Assembly: GCA_016201065.1 (NCBI GenBank) | Contig: JACQDL010000014.1 | Coordinates: 35,547-99,546, forward strand | Reading direction: 5' to 3' | Length of the DNA stretch: 64,000 nucleotides | DNA from: Actinomycetota bacterium | Lineage (GTDB): Bacteria > Actinomycetota > Actinomycetes > Mycobacteriales > JACQDL01 | In this document: piece after piece, positions 49,849 to 59,029 of the stretch | Position numbering within the stretch: the first letter of the stretch is position 1 | Layout: the number at the start of each line of letters is the position of its first letter | The notes under the pieces: generated by a model | The model's database searches: none | What the model was told of the DNA's origin: nothing | Seen by the model: only the letters and a program-made list of their open reading frames with translations | Translations under genes and position numbers: made by a program

Positions 49849-50619
49849 CTACCGGCCGCGCAGGTAGTCCAGCTGGGCGCGGACCGAGAGCTCCGCGGCA
49901 GGCCACAGCTGGCGGTCGACATCGGCGTAGACGGCCGCCACCACCCGCAGCGGGTCGGCGGCCGGGCCGAGTTCGGCCAGCACCGCGCGCACCTGGTCCA
50001 GCCGCAGCCGCCGGTGCCTCAGGTAGGACTCGGCGGCCGCGGCCGCGTCCGGCAGCTCGGGCCCGTGCCCGGGCAGCACGGTGCGCGGGCCGAGCTCACG
50101 CAGCCGGTGCAGCGAGTCGAGGTAGTCGGCGAGCCGGCCGTCCGGGTGGGCGACCACGGTGCTGCCACGACCCAGCACGGTGTCGCCGGTGAGGACGGCG
50201 TCACCGACGAGGAAGCACAGCGAGTCCCCGGTGTGCCCGGGCGTCGCGATCACCCGCGCCGCCACCCCGGCGGCAGCGACGACGTCACCGCCGGCCAGCC
50301 CCTCGCCGCCGTACCGGTGTCGCGGGTCGAGCGCCCGGACCGGAGCACCGGTCAGCTCGTGCAACCGGCGCGCGCCCTCGGCGTGGTCGGGATGACCGTG
50401 GGTGAGCAGGATCACCGTCACGGGTCCGGCGGCGCGGACCGCCGCGAGGTGGGCCTCGTCGGCCGGGCCGGGGTCGACGACGACGCAGTCCCGCTCCGCG
50501 GGACCACGCAACAGCCAGGTGTTGGTGCCCTCCAGCGTCATCGGCGACGGGTTGCGGGCCAGCAGCACCGCAGCCTCGGGGGTGACCTGACGTAGCACGC
50601 CGTAGGCGGGGTGGGTCAC
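49849..50619 (-). CDS. MBL-fold metallo-hydrolase (Rv3677c-like)
   Basis: THGHPDHAEGA, TPGHTGDS, VLTGDTVL, LPGHG. Confidence 0.92.
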   Translation of the reverse strand: MTHPAYGVLRQVTPEAAVLLARNPSPMTLEGTNTWLLRGPAERDCVVVDPGPADEAHLAAVRAAGPVTVILLTHGHPDHAEGARRLHELTGAPVRALDPRHRYGGEGLAGGDVVAAAGVAARVIATPGHTGDSLCFLVGDAVLTGDTVLGRGSTVVAHPDGRLADYLDSLHRLRELGPRTVLPGHGPELPDAAAAAESYLRHRRLRLDQVRAVLAELGPAADPLRVVAAVYADVDRQLWPAAELSVRAQLDYLRGR

Positions 50620-51437
50620 TCGCCCGGCTCCGGCTCCGGCTCCGGCCGCGGACCCAGCCGGACCGGTGGCCTGACCCGGCTGCCGTCGGGCAGCTGCACC
50701 CACTGCACGCCGCCGTGCTCGACCAGCAACGGCCGTACCACATCGAGCCGGCCGGGCGGCGCAGCGGCGAGCACGCTGGCCACGCTGCGGTGCGGCACGA
50801 GATCCCGCAACGTGTGAACGGTCGGGGGCAGCATCGGACGTGCCCCGTCCTCGTACTCCGTGAGCGCGGCCGCGGGCCGCAGCCAGCCTGCCGTCTCGGC
50901 CTCCCCGGACACATCCCGGGCTCGCTGCCCGGCTGGCAGCGCCGCCGCGAAGAACCACGTGTCGTACCTCCTCGGCTCGACCTCGGGAGTCACCCAGTGT
51001 GCCCACGGCCGCAGCAGGTCCGCCCGCACGGCCAACCCCCGCACCGTCAACGCCTGGGCCAGCGACAGCTCCCCGCCGTGCAAGGCCCGCCGGACCGCAT
51101 CCCACTCGGCGGTGTCCGCGACGACCGGTGCCGCGCCGGGTCGACCGGCGAGCAGCACACCGGTCTCCTCGAACGTCTCCCGCACCCCGGCACACACCAG
51201 CGCCCGCGCCGTGGGCTCCTCGGCGCCGAACGCCGCCGCCCACGCGGCCGGCGGCGGACCGATCCACGCCAGACCGGGCTCGGCGTCCCTCGGGTCCACC
51301 GACCCGCCCGGGTACGCCGTCATCCCACCGGCGAACGGCATGCCGCGGACCCGCCGCATCAGGTACACCTCCACGCCGGCCGGCCCGTCCCGCAGCAGCA
51401 ACACGGTGGCGGAGTCCCTCGGCACGGCCGCGCTCAC
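50616..51437 (-). CDS. NUDIX hydrolase
   Basis: GGMTAYPGGSVDP...CAGVRETFEETGVLL. Confidence 0.88.
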   Translation of the reverse strand: MSAAVPRDSATVLLLRDGPAGVEVYLMRRVRGMPFAGGMTAYPGGSVDPRDAEPGLAWIGPPPAAWAAAFGAEEPTARALVCAGVRETFEETGVLLAGRPGAAPVVADTAEWDAVRRALHGGELSLAQALTVRGLAVRADLLRPWAHWVTPEVEPRRYDTWFFAAALPAGQRARDVSGEAETAGWLRPAAALTEYEDGARPMLPPTVHTLRDLVPHRSVASVLAAAPPGRLDVVRPLLVEHGGVQWVQLPDGSRVRPPVRLGPRPEPEPEPGE

Positions 51438-51462
51438 GCCGCGGGCTCCCGCCACCCGTGGA

Positions 51463-51927
51463 TCACTCCACCTCGACGATGAGCTCGACCTCGACCGGTG
51501 CGTCCCGGGGCAGTTCGGCCACTCCCACCGCGGACCGGGCATGCCGCCCGGCGTCGCCGAACACATCGCCGAGCAGAACGCTGGCACCGTCCACCACCCG
51601 CGGCTGGTCGTGGAAGCCCGGCGCGCTCGCGACGAAGCCCACGACCTTGACCACCCGACGGACGGAGTCGAGCCCGACCAGGGCGTCGATCGCGGCCAGC
51701 GCGTTCAGGGCACAGATCCGGGCGTGACCGGCCGCCTCGGCGGCCGAGACCGCCGAGCCCACCTTCCCGGTCGCCGCCAGCGCGCCGTCGACCATGGGGA
51801 GCTGCCCCGAGGTGTACACCAGACCCCCGGTCCGCACCGCCGGCTGGTAGGCCGCCAACGGCACGACGACCGGGGGAAGGGTGAGGCCGAGCGCAGCCAG
51901 CCGGGCCGAGGGCGCCGGCTGGCTCAC
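51463..51927 (-). CDS. RidA/YjgF family protein (Rv3678c-like)
   Basis: YQPAVRTGGLVYTSGQLPMVDG...RSAVGVAELPRDAPVEVELIVEV. Confidence 0.92.
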   Translation of the reverse strand: MSQPAPSARLAALGLTLPPVVVPLAAYQPAVRTGGLVYTSGQLPMVDGALAATGKVGSAVSAAEAAGHARICALNALAAIDALVGLDSVRRVVKVVGFVASAPGFHDQPRVVDGASVLLGDVFGDAGRHARSAVGVAELPRDAPVEVELIVEVE

Positions 51928-52088
51928 GACGTCGTCCCGACCGGACGCTTCAGGTACGCGACGAGGTTCTCCGGATTCGGTCCGGGAACCACGTTGACGA
52001 GCTCCCAGCCGTCCTGGCCCCAGTTGTCGAGTATCTGCTTGGTCGCGTGCACCAGCAACGGCACCGTTGCGTACTCCCACTTCTGCAT
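51924..52088 (-). CDS. DUF4177 small protein
   Basis: MQKWEYATVPLLVHATKQILDNWGQDGWELVNVVPGPNPENLVAYLKRP. Confidence 0.88.
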   Translation of the reverse strand: MQKWEYATVPLLVHATKQILDNWGQDGWELVNVVPGPNPENLVAYLKRPVGTTS

Positions 52089-52221
52089 GTGCGCACGGTA
52101 TCGCGGGCGTGGGCGGTCGACGCCGGATGCCGGCCCGACCGGGATCCCGGCCCCACGGGGTGTTACCGGGGTCATCCCCGGGAACCCCACGCCGGGTCGG
52201 GCCGCGAACTACGCTTGGCAG

Positions 52222-53229
52222 GTGGCTTCGTCCATCCCCACCGGCGGCCCCGTCCCGCTCCGGCAGTGGCCGGCAGCGAGGCTTCACGTCGTGACCGGCA
52301 AGGGCGGCACCGGGAAGACGACCGTGGCCGCTGCCCTCGCCCTGGCGCTCGCCTCGGGAGGACGGCGCACTCTGCTGGTGGAGGTGGAGGGGCGGCAGGG
52401 CATCGCGCAGCTGTTCGACACCCCTCCGCTGCCGTACGAGGAACGTCGCATCGCGGTGGCCCCCGGCGGCGGGGAGGTCAGGGCGCTCGCGATCGACCCC
52501 GAGCAGGCGCTGCTGGAGTACCTGGAGCTGTTCTACAACCTGCGCCGCGCAGGCCGGATGCTCAAGCGGATGGGGGCGGTGGACTTCGCCACCACGGCCG
52601 CGCCGGGTGTCCGCGACGTGCTGCTGATCGGCAAGGTGAAGGAGGCCACCACCCGGGTCCTCGACGGGGAGCGGGTGTACGACGCGGTCGTGCTCGACGG
52701 ACCACCGACCGGGCGGATCGGGCGCTTCCTCAACGTGACCGCCGAAGTCGCCGGGCTGGCCAGGATGGGTCCGATCAAGACCCAGAGCGACGGGGTGACC
52801 GCGCTGCTGCGCAGCGGCCTGACCGCGGTCCATGTCGTGACGGCGCTGGAGGAGATGCCGGTGCAGGAGACCGTCGACGCCGTCGACGAGCTCCGCCGGC
52901 TGGAGCTGTCGGTGGGCACGCTGGTGGTCAACATGACCCGGCCATCGCTGCTGCCGCAGTCGGAGGTGGCCCGGATCGCGGCCGGCGGGGTGGAGCTGGC
53001 TCGGCTCCGGGAGGGGTTGGTGGCCGCCGGCCTGCCCGACCGGTACGCCGCCGGGCTGGCCGCCGAGGCGGTCGAGCACGCGGTGCGGATCGGCCTCGAG
53101 CAGGACAACCGACGAACCGTGGCGAGGCTCGGGATGCCGACCTACGAGCTCCCGTTGCTTCCTGGCCCGGTGGACCTCGGCGCGCTCTACGAGCTCGCTC
53201 AGCGACTGATCGATCAGGGGGTCGGCTGA
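52222..53229 (+). CDS. ArsA/Get3-like ATPase (Rv3679-like)
   Basis: VTGKGGTGKTTVAAALAL; YDAVVLDGPPTGRIGRFLN. Confidence 0.93.
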   Translation: MASSIPTGGPVPLRQWPAARLHVVTGKGGTGKTTVAAALALALASGGRRTLLVEVEGRQGIAQLFDTPPLPYEERRIAVAPGGGEVRALAIDPEQALLEYLELFYNLRRAGRMLKRMGAVDFATTAAPGVRDVLLIGKVKEATTRVLDGERVYDAVVLDGPPTGRIGRFLNVTAEVAGLARMGPIKTQSDGVTALLRSGLTAVHVVTALEEMPVQETVDAVDELRRLELSVGTLVVNMTRPSLLPQSEVARIAAGGVELARLREGLVAAGLPDRYAAGLAAEAVEHAVRIGLEQDNRRTVARLGMPTYELPLLPGPVDLGALYELAQRLIDQGVG

Positions 53230-54446
53230 TGGCCCGCCACGCGCCGGTGCTGGACGTCGACGGGATGCTGCGCGCCCCGGGGACGCGGATCGTCGTGTGC
53301 TGCGGCTCGGGCGGGGTGGGCAAGACCACCACCGCGGCCGCGCTCGCGCTGCGCGCCGCGGAGACGGGCCGCAGCGCCGTCGTGCTGACCATCGACCCGG
53401 CCCGCCGGCTGGCTCAGGCGCTCGGCTTGACCGAGCTGGACAACACGCCCCGGCGCGTCGCCGGGGTCGGAGCCGGAGCGGGTGGCGCGCTGTACGCCAT
53501 GCAGCTGGACATGAAGCGGACCTTCGACGAGGTGGTGCTCGCCCACGCGGCAGCGGAGAAAACCGAGCAGATCTTCGCCAACCCCTTCTACCAGTCGCTG
53601 TCCGGGTCCCTCGCCGGCACGCAGGAGTACATGGCGATGGAGAAGCTCGGCCAGCTCCGGGCGCAGGAGACGTGGGACCTGATCGTGGTCGACACCCCGC
53701 CATCACGCTCAGCGTTGGACTTCCTGGACGCGCCACAGCGGCTCGGCCGGTTCCTCGACGGCCGGATCATCCGGCTGCTGACCGCGCCCGCCAAGGCCGG
53801 CGGCCGGGCCTACCTGAAGGTGGTGAGCGCGGGCCTCACGCTCTTTGCCCGGGCGGTCACCAAGATTGTCGGCGCACAGCTACTGACCGATATCTCCGAT
53901 TTCGTCAGCGCGCTGGAGACCATGTTCGGCGGGTTCCGGGAACGTGCGCAGAGCACCTATGACCTGCTCCGCAAGCCCGACACGGCGTTCGTGGTGGTCG
54001 CCGCGCCCGAGCCAGACGCCCTGCGCGAGGCGTCGTACTTCGTGGAACGGCTCTCGGCGGACCAGATGCCGCTGGCCGGACTTGTGGTCAACCGAACCCG
54101 GGTCAGCCTGGCGCCCGGCCTCTCGGCCCAGCGAGCAGCCGTCGCCGCCGAGCAGTTGGCGGAGTCCGGCGGGGACCAGCTGGCCGCAGCAATCCTCCGG
54201 GTGCATGCCGACCGGACCGCGGCGGCCGCGGTCGAGAGTCGGCTGCGGGACCGGTTCACCCGGGCACATCCCGACGTGGCGCAGGCTGTGGTACCGGCGA
54301 TGGCCGCCGATATCCACGATCTCGAGGGCCTGCGACAGATCGCGGCCGCCCTCGCCGGGGCGACGTCGCGCACGACACCGACGTCGCGCACGACACCGAC
54401 GTCGCAGACGGCACCGACGTCGCAGACGACGCCGGTGTCCCCCTGA
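53229..54446 (+). CDS. ArsA/Get3-like ATPase (Rv3680-like)
   Basis: CCGSGGVGKTTTAAALAL; DLIVVDTPPSRSALDFLDAP; overlaps preceding ATPase stop. Confidence 0.93.
   Translation: MARHAPVLDVDGMLRAPGTRIVVCCGSGGVGKTTTAAALALRAAETGRSAVVLTIDPARRLAQALGLTELDNTPRRVAGVGAGAGGALYAMQLDMKRTFDEVVLAHAAAEKTEQIFANPFYQSLSGSLAGTQEYMAMEKLGQLRAQETWDLIVVDTPPSRSALDFLDAPQRLGRFLDGRIIRLLTAPAKAGGRAYLKVVSAGLTLFARAVTKIVGAQLLTDISDFVSALETMFGGFRERAQSTYDLLRKPDTAFVVVAAPEPDALREASYFVERLSADQMPLAGLVVNRTRVSLAPGLSAQRAAVAAEQLAESGGDQLAAAILRVHADRTAAAAVESRLRDRFTRAHPDVAQAVVPAMAADIHDLEGLRQIAAALAGATSRTTPTSRTTPTSQTAPTSQTTPVSP
54361..54434. repeat. ~18-bp tandem repeat (about 4 copies) encoding a TSxTxP tail
   Basis: ACGTCGCRSACGRCACCG repeated; encodes TSRTTPTSRTTPTSQTAPTSQTTP. 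Confidence 0.85.
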
Positions 54447-54469
54447 CCGTCCCGCCACGCGACGACCGG

Positions 54470-54757
54470 TCAAACCGCCCTGGCGACGGGGCCAAAATCT
54501 CGCTTGGCCGCGTCCAGGAGCGAGCGCCAGGACATCACATCGGGACGGCGGCGCAGCAGCGCACGGCGTTCCCGCTCGGTCATACCACCCCACACGCCGA
54601 ACTCGACCCGGTGGTCAAGCGCGTCTGCGAGGCACTCGGTTCGGACCGGGCACCCCATGCACACCAGCTTGGCCCGGTTCTGTGCCGCCCCCTGCACGAA
54701 CAGCGCGTCCGGGTCCCCACCCTGGCACGCCGCCCGCGCAACCCAATCTCCGGTCAT
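54470..54757 (-). CDS. WhiB-family Fe-S regulator (WhiB4/WblA-like)
   Basis: Four Cys (ACQ...LVCMGCPVRTEC), GVWGGMTERERR. Confidence 0.95.
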   Translation of the reverse strand: MTGDWVARAACQGGDPDALFVQGAAQNRAKLVCMGCPVRTECLADALDHRVEFGVWGGMTERERRALLRRRPDVMSWRSLLDAAKRDFGPVARAV

Positions 54758-54982
54758 TCGTTGAACCCCTTGGCCTGACGGTGGCCCTGCATCCACCGTG
54801 CAACGCGCCACACGGTAGGAAATCGGACAGGCTCCGCAACAGACCCCGAACGGATCATTGATCGATAGCCCAGCTTGACTAGAACGCCGGACGCGCGCCG
54901 TTGGACCAACCGGCGGAACGGCAGGATGGGCCGACTGGAGCTGCGTGATGGGGCCTTGCCTGCGGGTCGTAGGCTATCAGGC

Positions 54983-57391
54983 GTGGCTGATCCACACCGG
55001 ACTTTCAACGCATCGCTGAAGCTGGTCGGCGCCGTCTCGGTCGCTGGCGCGCTCGCCGCGGGAGTGGCACTGCCGTTCGTGGGTGGCGCCGGTGTCATGG
55101 CGAGCACCGTGGCCGACGGGTTCAACAACCAGCAGTGCACCCTCGACCTCGCGAGCCAGCCGGCGCAGCGGACGGTGATCACGGCTTCCAACGGCCAGCC
55201 GATCACCTACCTGTACCAGCAGAACAGGGACATCGCCTCGGCCAAGGAGATCCCTCCGGTGGTGCGGCAGGCGATCGTGTCCATCGAGGACCGGCGCTTC
55301 TACCAGCACCACGGCGTGGACGTGCAGGGCCTGCTCCGCGCCACGGTCCGGACCACCTCCGGGGACACCCAGGGCGCGTCGACGCTGACCCAGCAGCTCG
55401 TCAAGCAGCTCAACCTCTACGGAGCGAGCAGCGCGGACGCCCGGAAGGCGGCAGTCGAGCAGACCGCCGGGCGGAAGCTGAAGGAAGCGCGCTGTGCCCT
55501 GGAGATGGAAAAGACGTACTCCAAAGACCAGATCCTGACGAACTACCTGAACATCGCGAACTTCGGTGCCGGCGCGTACGGCGTCAAGCTCGCGGCCAAG
55601 TCGTACTTCCCGAAGACCCGGCTGCCGGAGCTGTCGGTCAGCCAGGCGGCGCTGATCGCCGGGATGGTGCAGAGCCCCAGCCGGTACAACCCATACCGGC
55701 ATCCGCAGGCCGCCAAGGCGCGCCGGCACGAGGTGCTCGCGGCGATGCTGCGGGACGGGAAGATCACCGTCGCGCAGGCGACGGAGGCCGACCAGGAGCC
55801 GGTGCCGGCCGGCACGCCGCCGGCCAGCCAGGCGCTGGGGTGCGCGAACGCCTCCGGCGGCGCCAGCTACAACATCGGGTTCTTCTGCGACTACGTCATC
55901 GAGTACGCCAAGGATCAGCTGGGACTGTCCGAGGAGCAGCTCTACAGCGGCGGCTACCGGATCACCACCACGCTCAACCCGGTGATGCAGCTGACCGCCC
56001 AGAACAGCGTCTACTCGCACATGACCCAGGACGGCGTGCGCGCGCAGCACGCCACCGCGGTGCTGCCCATCGTCGAGAACGCGACCGGCTACGTACGGGC
56101 GATGGCGGTCAGCAAGACCTACGGCACCAAGCCGGGTCAGACCGTGGACCCGCTGCCCTACCGGGCGATGGGCGAGGGCGCCGGATCGACGTACAAGGTG
56201 TTCACCCTGCTCGCCGCGCTGAAGCGGAAGGTACCGCTGCGGGTCTACTCGATCACCACGCCGAACAACGAGTACACGCCGACGAACTGCCAGACCCGCG
56301 GCACCATCCACAACGCCGGGCACTACCCGGACACCAACAACCTCGAGTTCGCCACCTACGCCTCGGCGAACACCTTCTTCGAGGCACTCATCGACCAGCA
56401 GTTCCACTGCGACCTCTCGGAGATCTACCAGACCGCGGTGGATCTCGGCCTGAAGACCCTCGACACGCCAGCGATCCGGCACAAGGTCGTCGATGGGCAG
56501 CAGATCTCGTTCACCCTCGGGCCGGACTCGACCAACCCGCTGGAGATGGCCGGCGCCTTCGGCACGCTCGCCAACGAGGGCAAGCACTGCGACCCCACGC
56601 CGATCCTGAAGATCGTCGACAACGCCGGCAAGAACGTCCGGATCCCGGGTCCGCAGTGCAAGCAGGTCATCGACCCGGCGATCGCGCACACCGCGACCCA
56701 GGTGCTGGAGAAGGACACCGATCCCGGTGTGTCCGGCAACACCGCGAAGCGGGCGCACATCCCGGGCTACGCCACCGCGGGCAAGACCGGCACCACCCAG
56801 AACAACGCGGCGGTGTGGTTCATCGGGTTCACCCCGCAGCTGTCCGGCGCGGTGGCCGTCTTCGACCCGAAGGCACCCAGCTCGCCGCTGACCGACGTGC
56901 CCGGCTACAGCGGCCGCGCCGGCGACGTGTTCGGTGGCGGTGTCGCCGCGCCGATCTGGCATGACGCGTTCGCTCCGATCATGCAGGCGTACCCGCAGAC
57001 GCCATGGCCCGCGGAGGACCCAGACGTCGTGCGCGGCAACGCGGTGCCGGTGCCCTCGGTGATCGGCATGGACCTGCAGCAGGCGACCGCGACGCTGGCG
57101 GCGCAGGGCTTCGGCATCAAGGTCGTCGGCACCCAGGACAGCCCGGTGCCGAAGGACCAGGTGGCCAGCCAGTCGCCGAGCAACTACGCGATGCCTGGCG
57201 ACACCATCCAGGTCATGCTCAGCACCGGGAAGGGCGGTCCGCTGCCACCGGAGTGCCTGATCCTGCCGAGCCTGCCGCAGTGCACGCAGGTGGGCACCGG
57301 CGGTGGTGGCCGGGGACGGCCGGGCGGCGGCGGGCTGATCGGCCCGACCCCAACTCCGACTCCGACGCCCGCACCGTCACCGACGCCGTGA
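54983..57391 (+). CDS. Bifunctional penicillin-binding protein with PASTA domain (PonA2-like, Rv3682)
   Basis: GT51 EDRRFYQHHGVDVQGLLRA; transpeptidase region AGKTGTTQNNAAVWFIGF; PASTA VPSVIGMDLQQATATL. Confidence 0.95.
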   Translation: MADPHRTFNASLKLVGAVSVAGALAAGVALPFVGGAGVMASTVADGFNNQQCTLDLASQPAQRTVITASNGQPITYLYQQNRDIASAKEIPPVVRQAIVSIEDRRFYQHHGVDVQGLLRATVRTTSGDTQGASTLTQQLVKQLNLYGASSADARKAAVEQTAGRKLKEARCALEMEKTYSKDQILTNYLNIANFGAGAYGVKLAAKSYFPKTRLPELSVSQAALIAGMVQSPSRYNPYRHPQAAKARRHEVLAAMLRDGKITVAQATEADQEPVPAGTPPASQALGCANASGGASYNIGFFCDYVIEYAKDQLGLSEEQLYSGGYRITTTLNPVMQLTAQNSVYSHMTQDGVRAQHATAVLPIVENATGYVRAMAVSKTYGTKPGQTVDPLPYRAMGEGAGSTYKVFTLLAALKRKVPLRVYSITTPNNEYTPTNCQTRGTIHNAGHYPDTNNLEFATYASANTFFEALIDQQFHCDLSEIYQTAVDLGLKTLDTPAIRHKVVDGQQISFTLGPDSTNPLEMAGAFGTLANEGKHCDPTPILKIVDNAGKNVRIPGPQCKQVIDPAIAHTATQVLEKDTDPGVSGNTAKRAHIPGYATAGKTGTTQNNAAVWFIGFTPQLSGAVAVFDPKAPSSPLTDVPGYSGRAGDVFGGGVAAPIWHDAFAPIMQAYPQTPWPAEDPDVVRGNAVPVPSVIGMDLQQATATLAAQGFGIKVVGTQDSPVPKDQVASQSPSNYAMPGDTIQVMLSTGKGGPLPPECLILPSLPQCTQVGTGGGGRGRPGGGGLIGPTPTPTPTPAPSPTP

Positions 57392-57777
57392 CCCGGGTAC
57401 CGAAGAATGCGCCAGAAGGCGAAAGGGTCCGGTGGTATGAGGAAGGATCGGACCCTGACTACCGCTTCTCGCTGGCCAACGAGCGGACATTCCTCGCCTG
57501 GATCCGCACGGCGTTGGCGTTGCTGGCCGGCGCGGTCGCGTTGAAGCAGCTCGTGCCACCCTTCAGGGTGCCCGGAATGCACACCGGGCTGAGTCTGCTG
57601 CTCAGCGGGTTGGGTCTGGCGATCACGGTGACCGCCTACCGCAGATGGGCCGGGTACGAGTCCGCCATGCGGCAGCAGCGATCGTTGCCGCAGTCGCGCA
57701 TGATGCCGGTGCTCGCCGCCCTGCTCGTTCTCGCAGCGGTCGTGGTGGTGGTCGCGGTCCTGGCCCAGACATCGTGA
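57388..57777 (+). CDS. DUF202/YidH-family membrane protein
   Basis: RFSLANERTFLAWIRTALALLAGAVAL; GTG start overlapping PBP stop. Confidence 0.92.
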   Translation: MTRVPKNAPEGERVRWYEEGSDPDYRFSLANERTFLAWIRTALALLAGAVALKQLVPPFRVPGMHTGLSLLLSGLGLAITVTAYRRWAGYESAMRQQRSLPQSRMMPVLAALLVLAAVVVVVAVLAQTS

Positions 57778-58115
57778 CCGAGCTGCTCGATCCCGGTATG
57801 CAGGCCGAGCGGACCTGGCTTGCCTGGGCGCGCACCGGGCTGACGTTCGCAGCGAACGGCGTGCTCGTCATCCGGTCCGGCCTCACGGAGCACAGCACCC
57901 CATTGCTCGGCGTCGGCGTCACCATGACCCTGGCGACCGCCATCTTCGCGGTGATCGGGAGACGCCGGCACCACGTCATCGTCTCGGCGGTGCGCGACAA
58001 CCGCAATCCGATGAACTACCGGCTGGTCCGGATCACCACGTGGACGACGATCGTCACCGCGGTTGCCGTAATGGCAATCTCGATCCACTACGGCAATGCG
58101 CCAAGAACGCCCTGA
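57774..58115 (+). CDS. DUF202-family membrane protein
   Basis: MQAERTWLAWARTGLTFAANGVLVIR; GTGA overlap. Confidence 0.9.
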   Translation: MTELLDPGMQAERTWLAWARTGLTFAANGVLVIRSGLTEHSTPLLGVGVTMTLATAIFAVIGRRRHHVIVSAVRDNRNPMNYRLVRITTWTTIVTAVAVMAISIHYGNAPRTP

Positions 58116-58138
58116 GGAGCCCGCTCGGAGAGCGGTCG

Positions 58139-59029
58139 TCAACCGGCCGAGGTATCCGCCAACACTTCCCGCAACGAGTCCCGGCGAGTCCGGCAGTCGG
58201 CCGCCATCGCGATCGCCCGGTCCCGCCAATGGATCGCAACGGCGCCCAGCAAGTCGACGTCGTCCTGGTGCCGCGCCGCCCAGCGGTCGGCCTCGGTAGC
58301 CAGCCAGCCGAATGTCACGACCGCATCCTGGTCGAGCATGGCGCGCAACATGAACGCCCGCTCCCCAACCCGCAGCCCCAGCCCGCCTGTGTGCGCGCCC
58401 CGCAGCAGGTCGCGGCGGCTCAGCACGAGGCCGCTGCGCACCGGAGTCAGGGTCGCCCGGACCAGGTCCTTGGTCTCCGCGTCCGGTCCGGGCAGCTCCG
58501 GCACGGCACGCAGGTGCTGGGCGGGCGTGGCCGGGGGGTCCAGCTCGGCGACCTCGCCGGCCAGCACCTGCCCGAGCAACGCCGCCCAGTCCCCGTAGAA
58601 CACGGAGTCCGACCCCGACACCGCGGTCGTGTACGCCGGCAGCCAGGTGAGCATGTGCTCCCACAGCAGCGCCCGGCGTGCCTCCCGGCGCAGCGCCCTC
58701 CGCGCCGGCTCCGGCTCGCCCTGTTCGGCCTCGACGAGCATCGCGTACAGCCCGAGCAGCGCCGCGAGATGGTCCGGCTCGGCCGGCGGCGTCATCCCGA
58801 CGGCCCGCCAGAACCCCGCGATCCGGCTCGCCGCCTCGCCGCCGAGCATGCCCTCCGGCCCGAGGTACACCGCGGCGTACGGGACGAGCTGCATCCCGAA
58901 CAGGTCGGTGTGCTCGGCGACATCGGGCAGGCTCGGCAGGTCGAGTGCGGCCGCCACGACCCGGTGTGCCGGGTCGGGCGGCTCGCACAGCGCGCCGAGG
59001 GCGCGCAGCAGCTCGGGCTCGATGGTCAC
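58139..59029 (-). CDS. TorD/DmsD-family molybdoenzyme chaperone
   Basis: YAAVYLGPEGMLGGEAASRIAGFWRAVGM, EPDHLAALLGLYAMLVE; operon with the molybdoenzyme. Confidence 0.88.
   Translation of the reverse strand: MTIEPELLRALGALCEPPDPAHRVVAAALDLPSLPDVAEHTDLFGMQLVPYAAVYLGPEGMLGGEAASRIAGFWRAVGMTPPAEPDHLAALLGLYAMLVEAEQGEPEPARRALRREARRALLWEHMLTWLPAYTTAVSGSDSVFYGDWAALLGQVLAGEVAELDPPATPAQHLRAVPELPGPDAETKDLVRATLTPVRSGLVLSRRDLLRGAHTGGLGLRVGERAFMLRAMLDQDAVVTFGWLATEADRWAARHQDDVDLLGAVAIHWRDRAIAMAADCRTRRDSLREVLADTSAG

Noticed and set aside
51463-53736. 757-aa minus-strand ORF as one protein
   Set aside because: Only the last ~155 codons (from 51927) encode RidA; the upstream part is antisense to the ArsA-like ATPase gene
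54977-56962. 661-aa minus-strand ORF
   Set aside because: Antisense to the PBP gene; no domain signature
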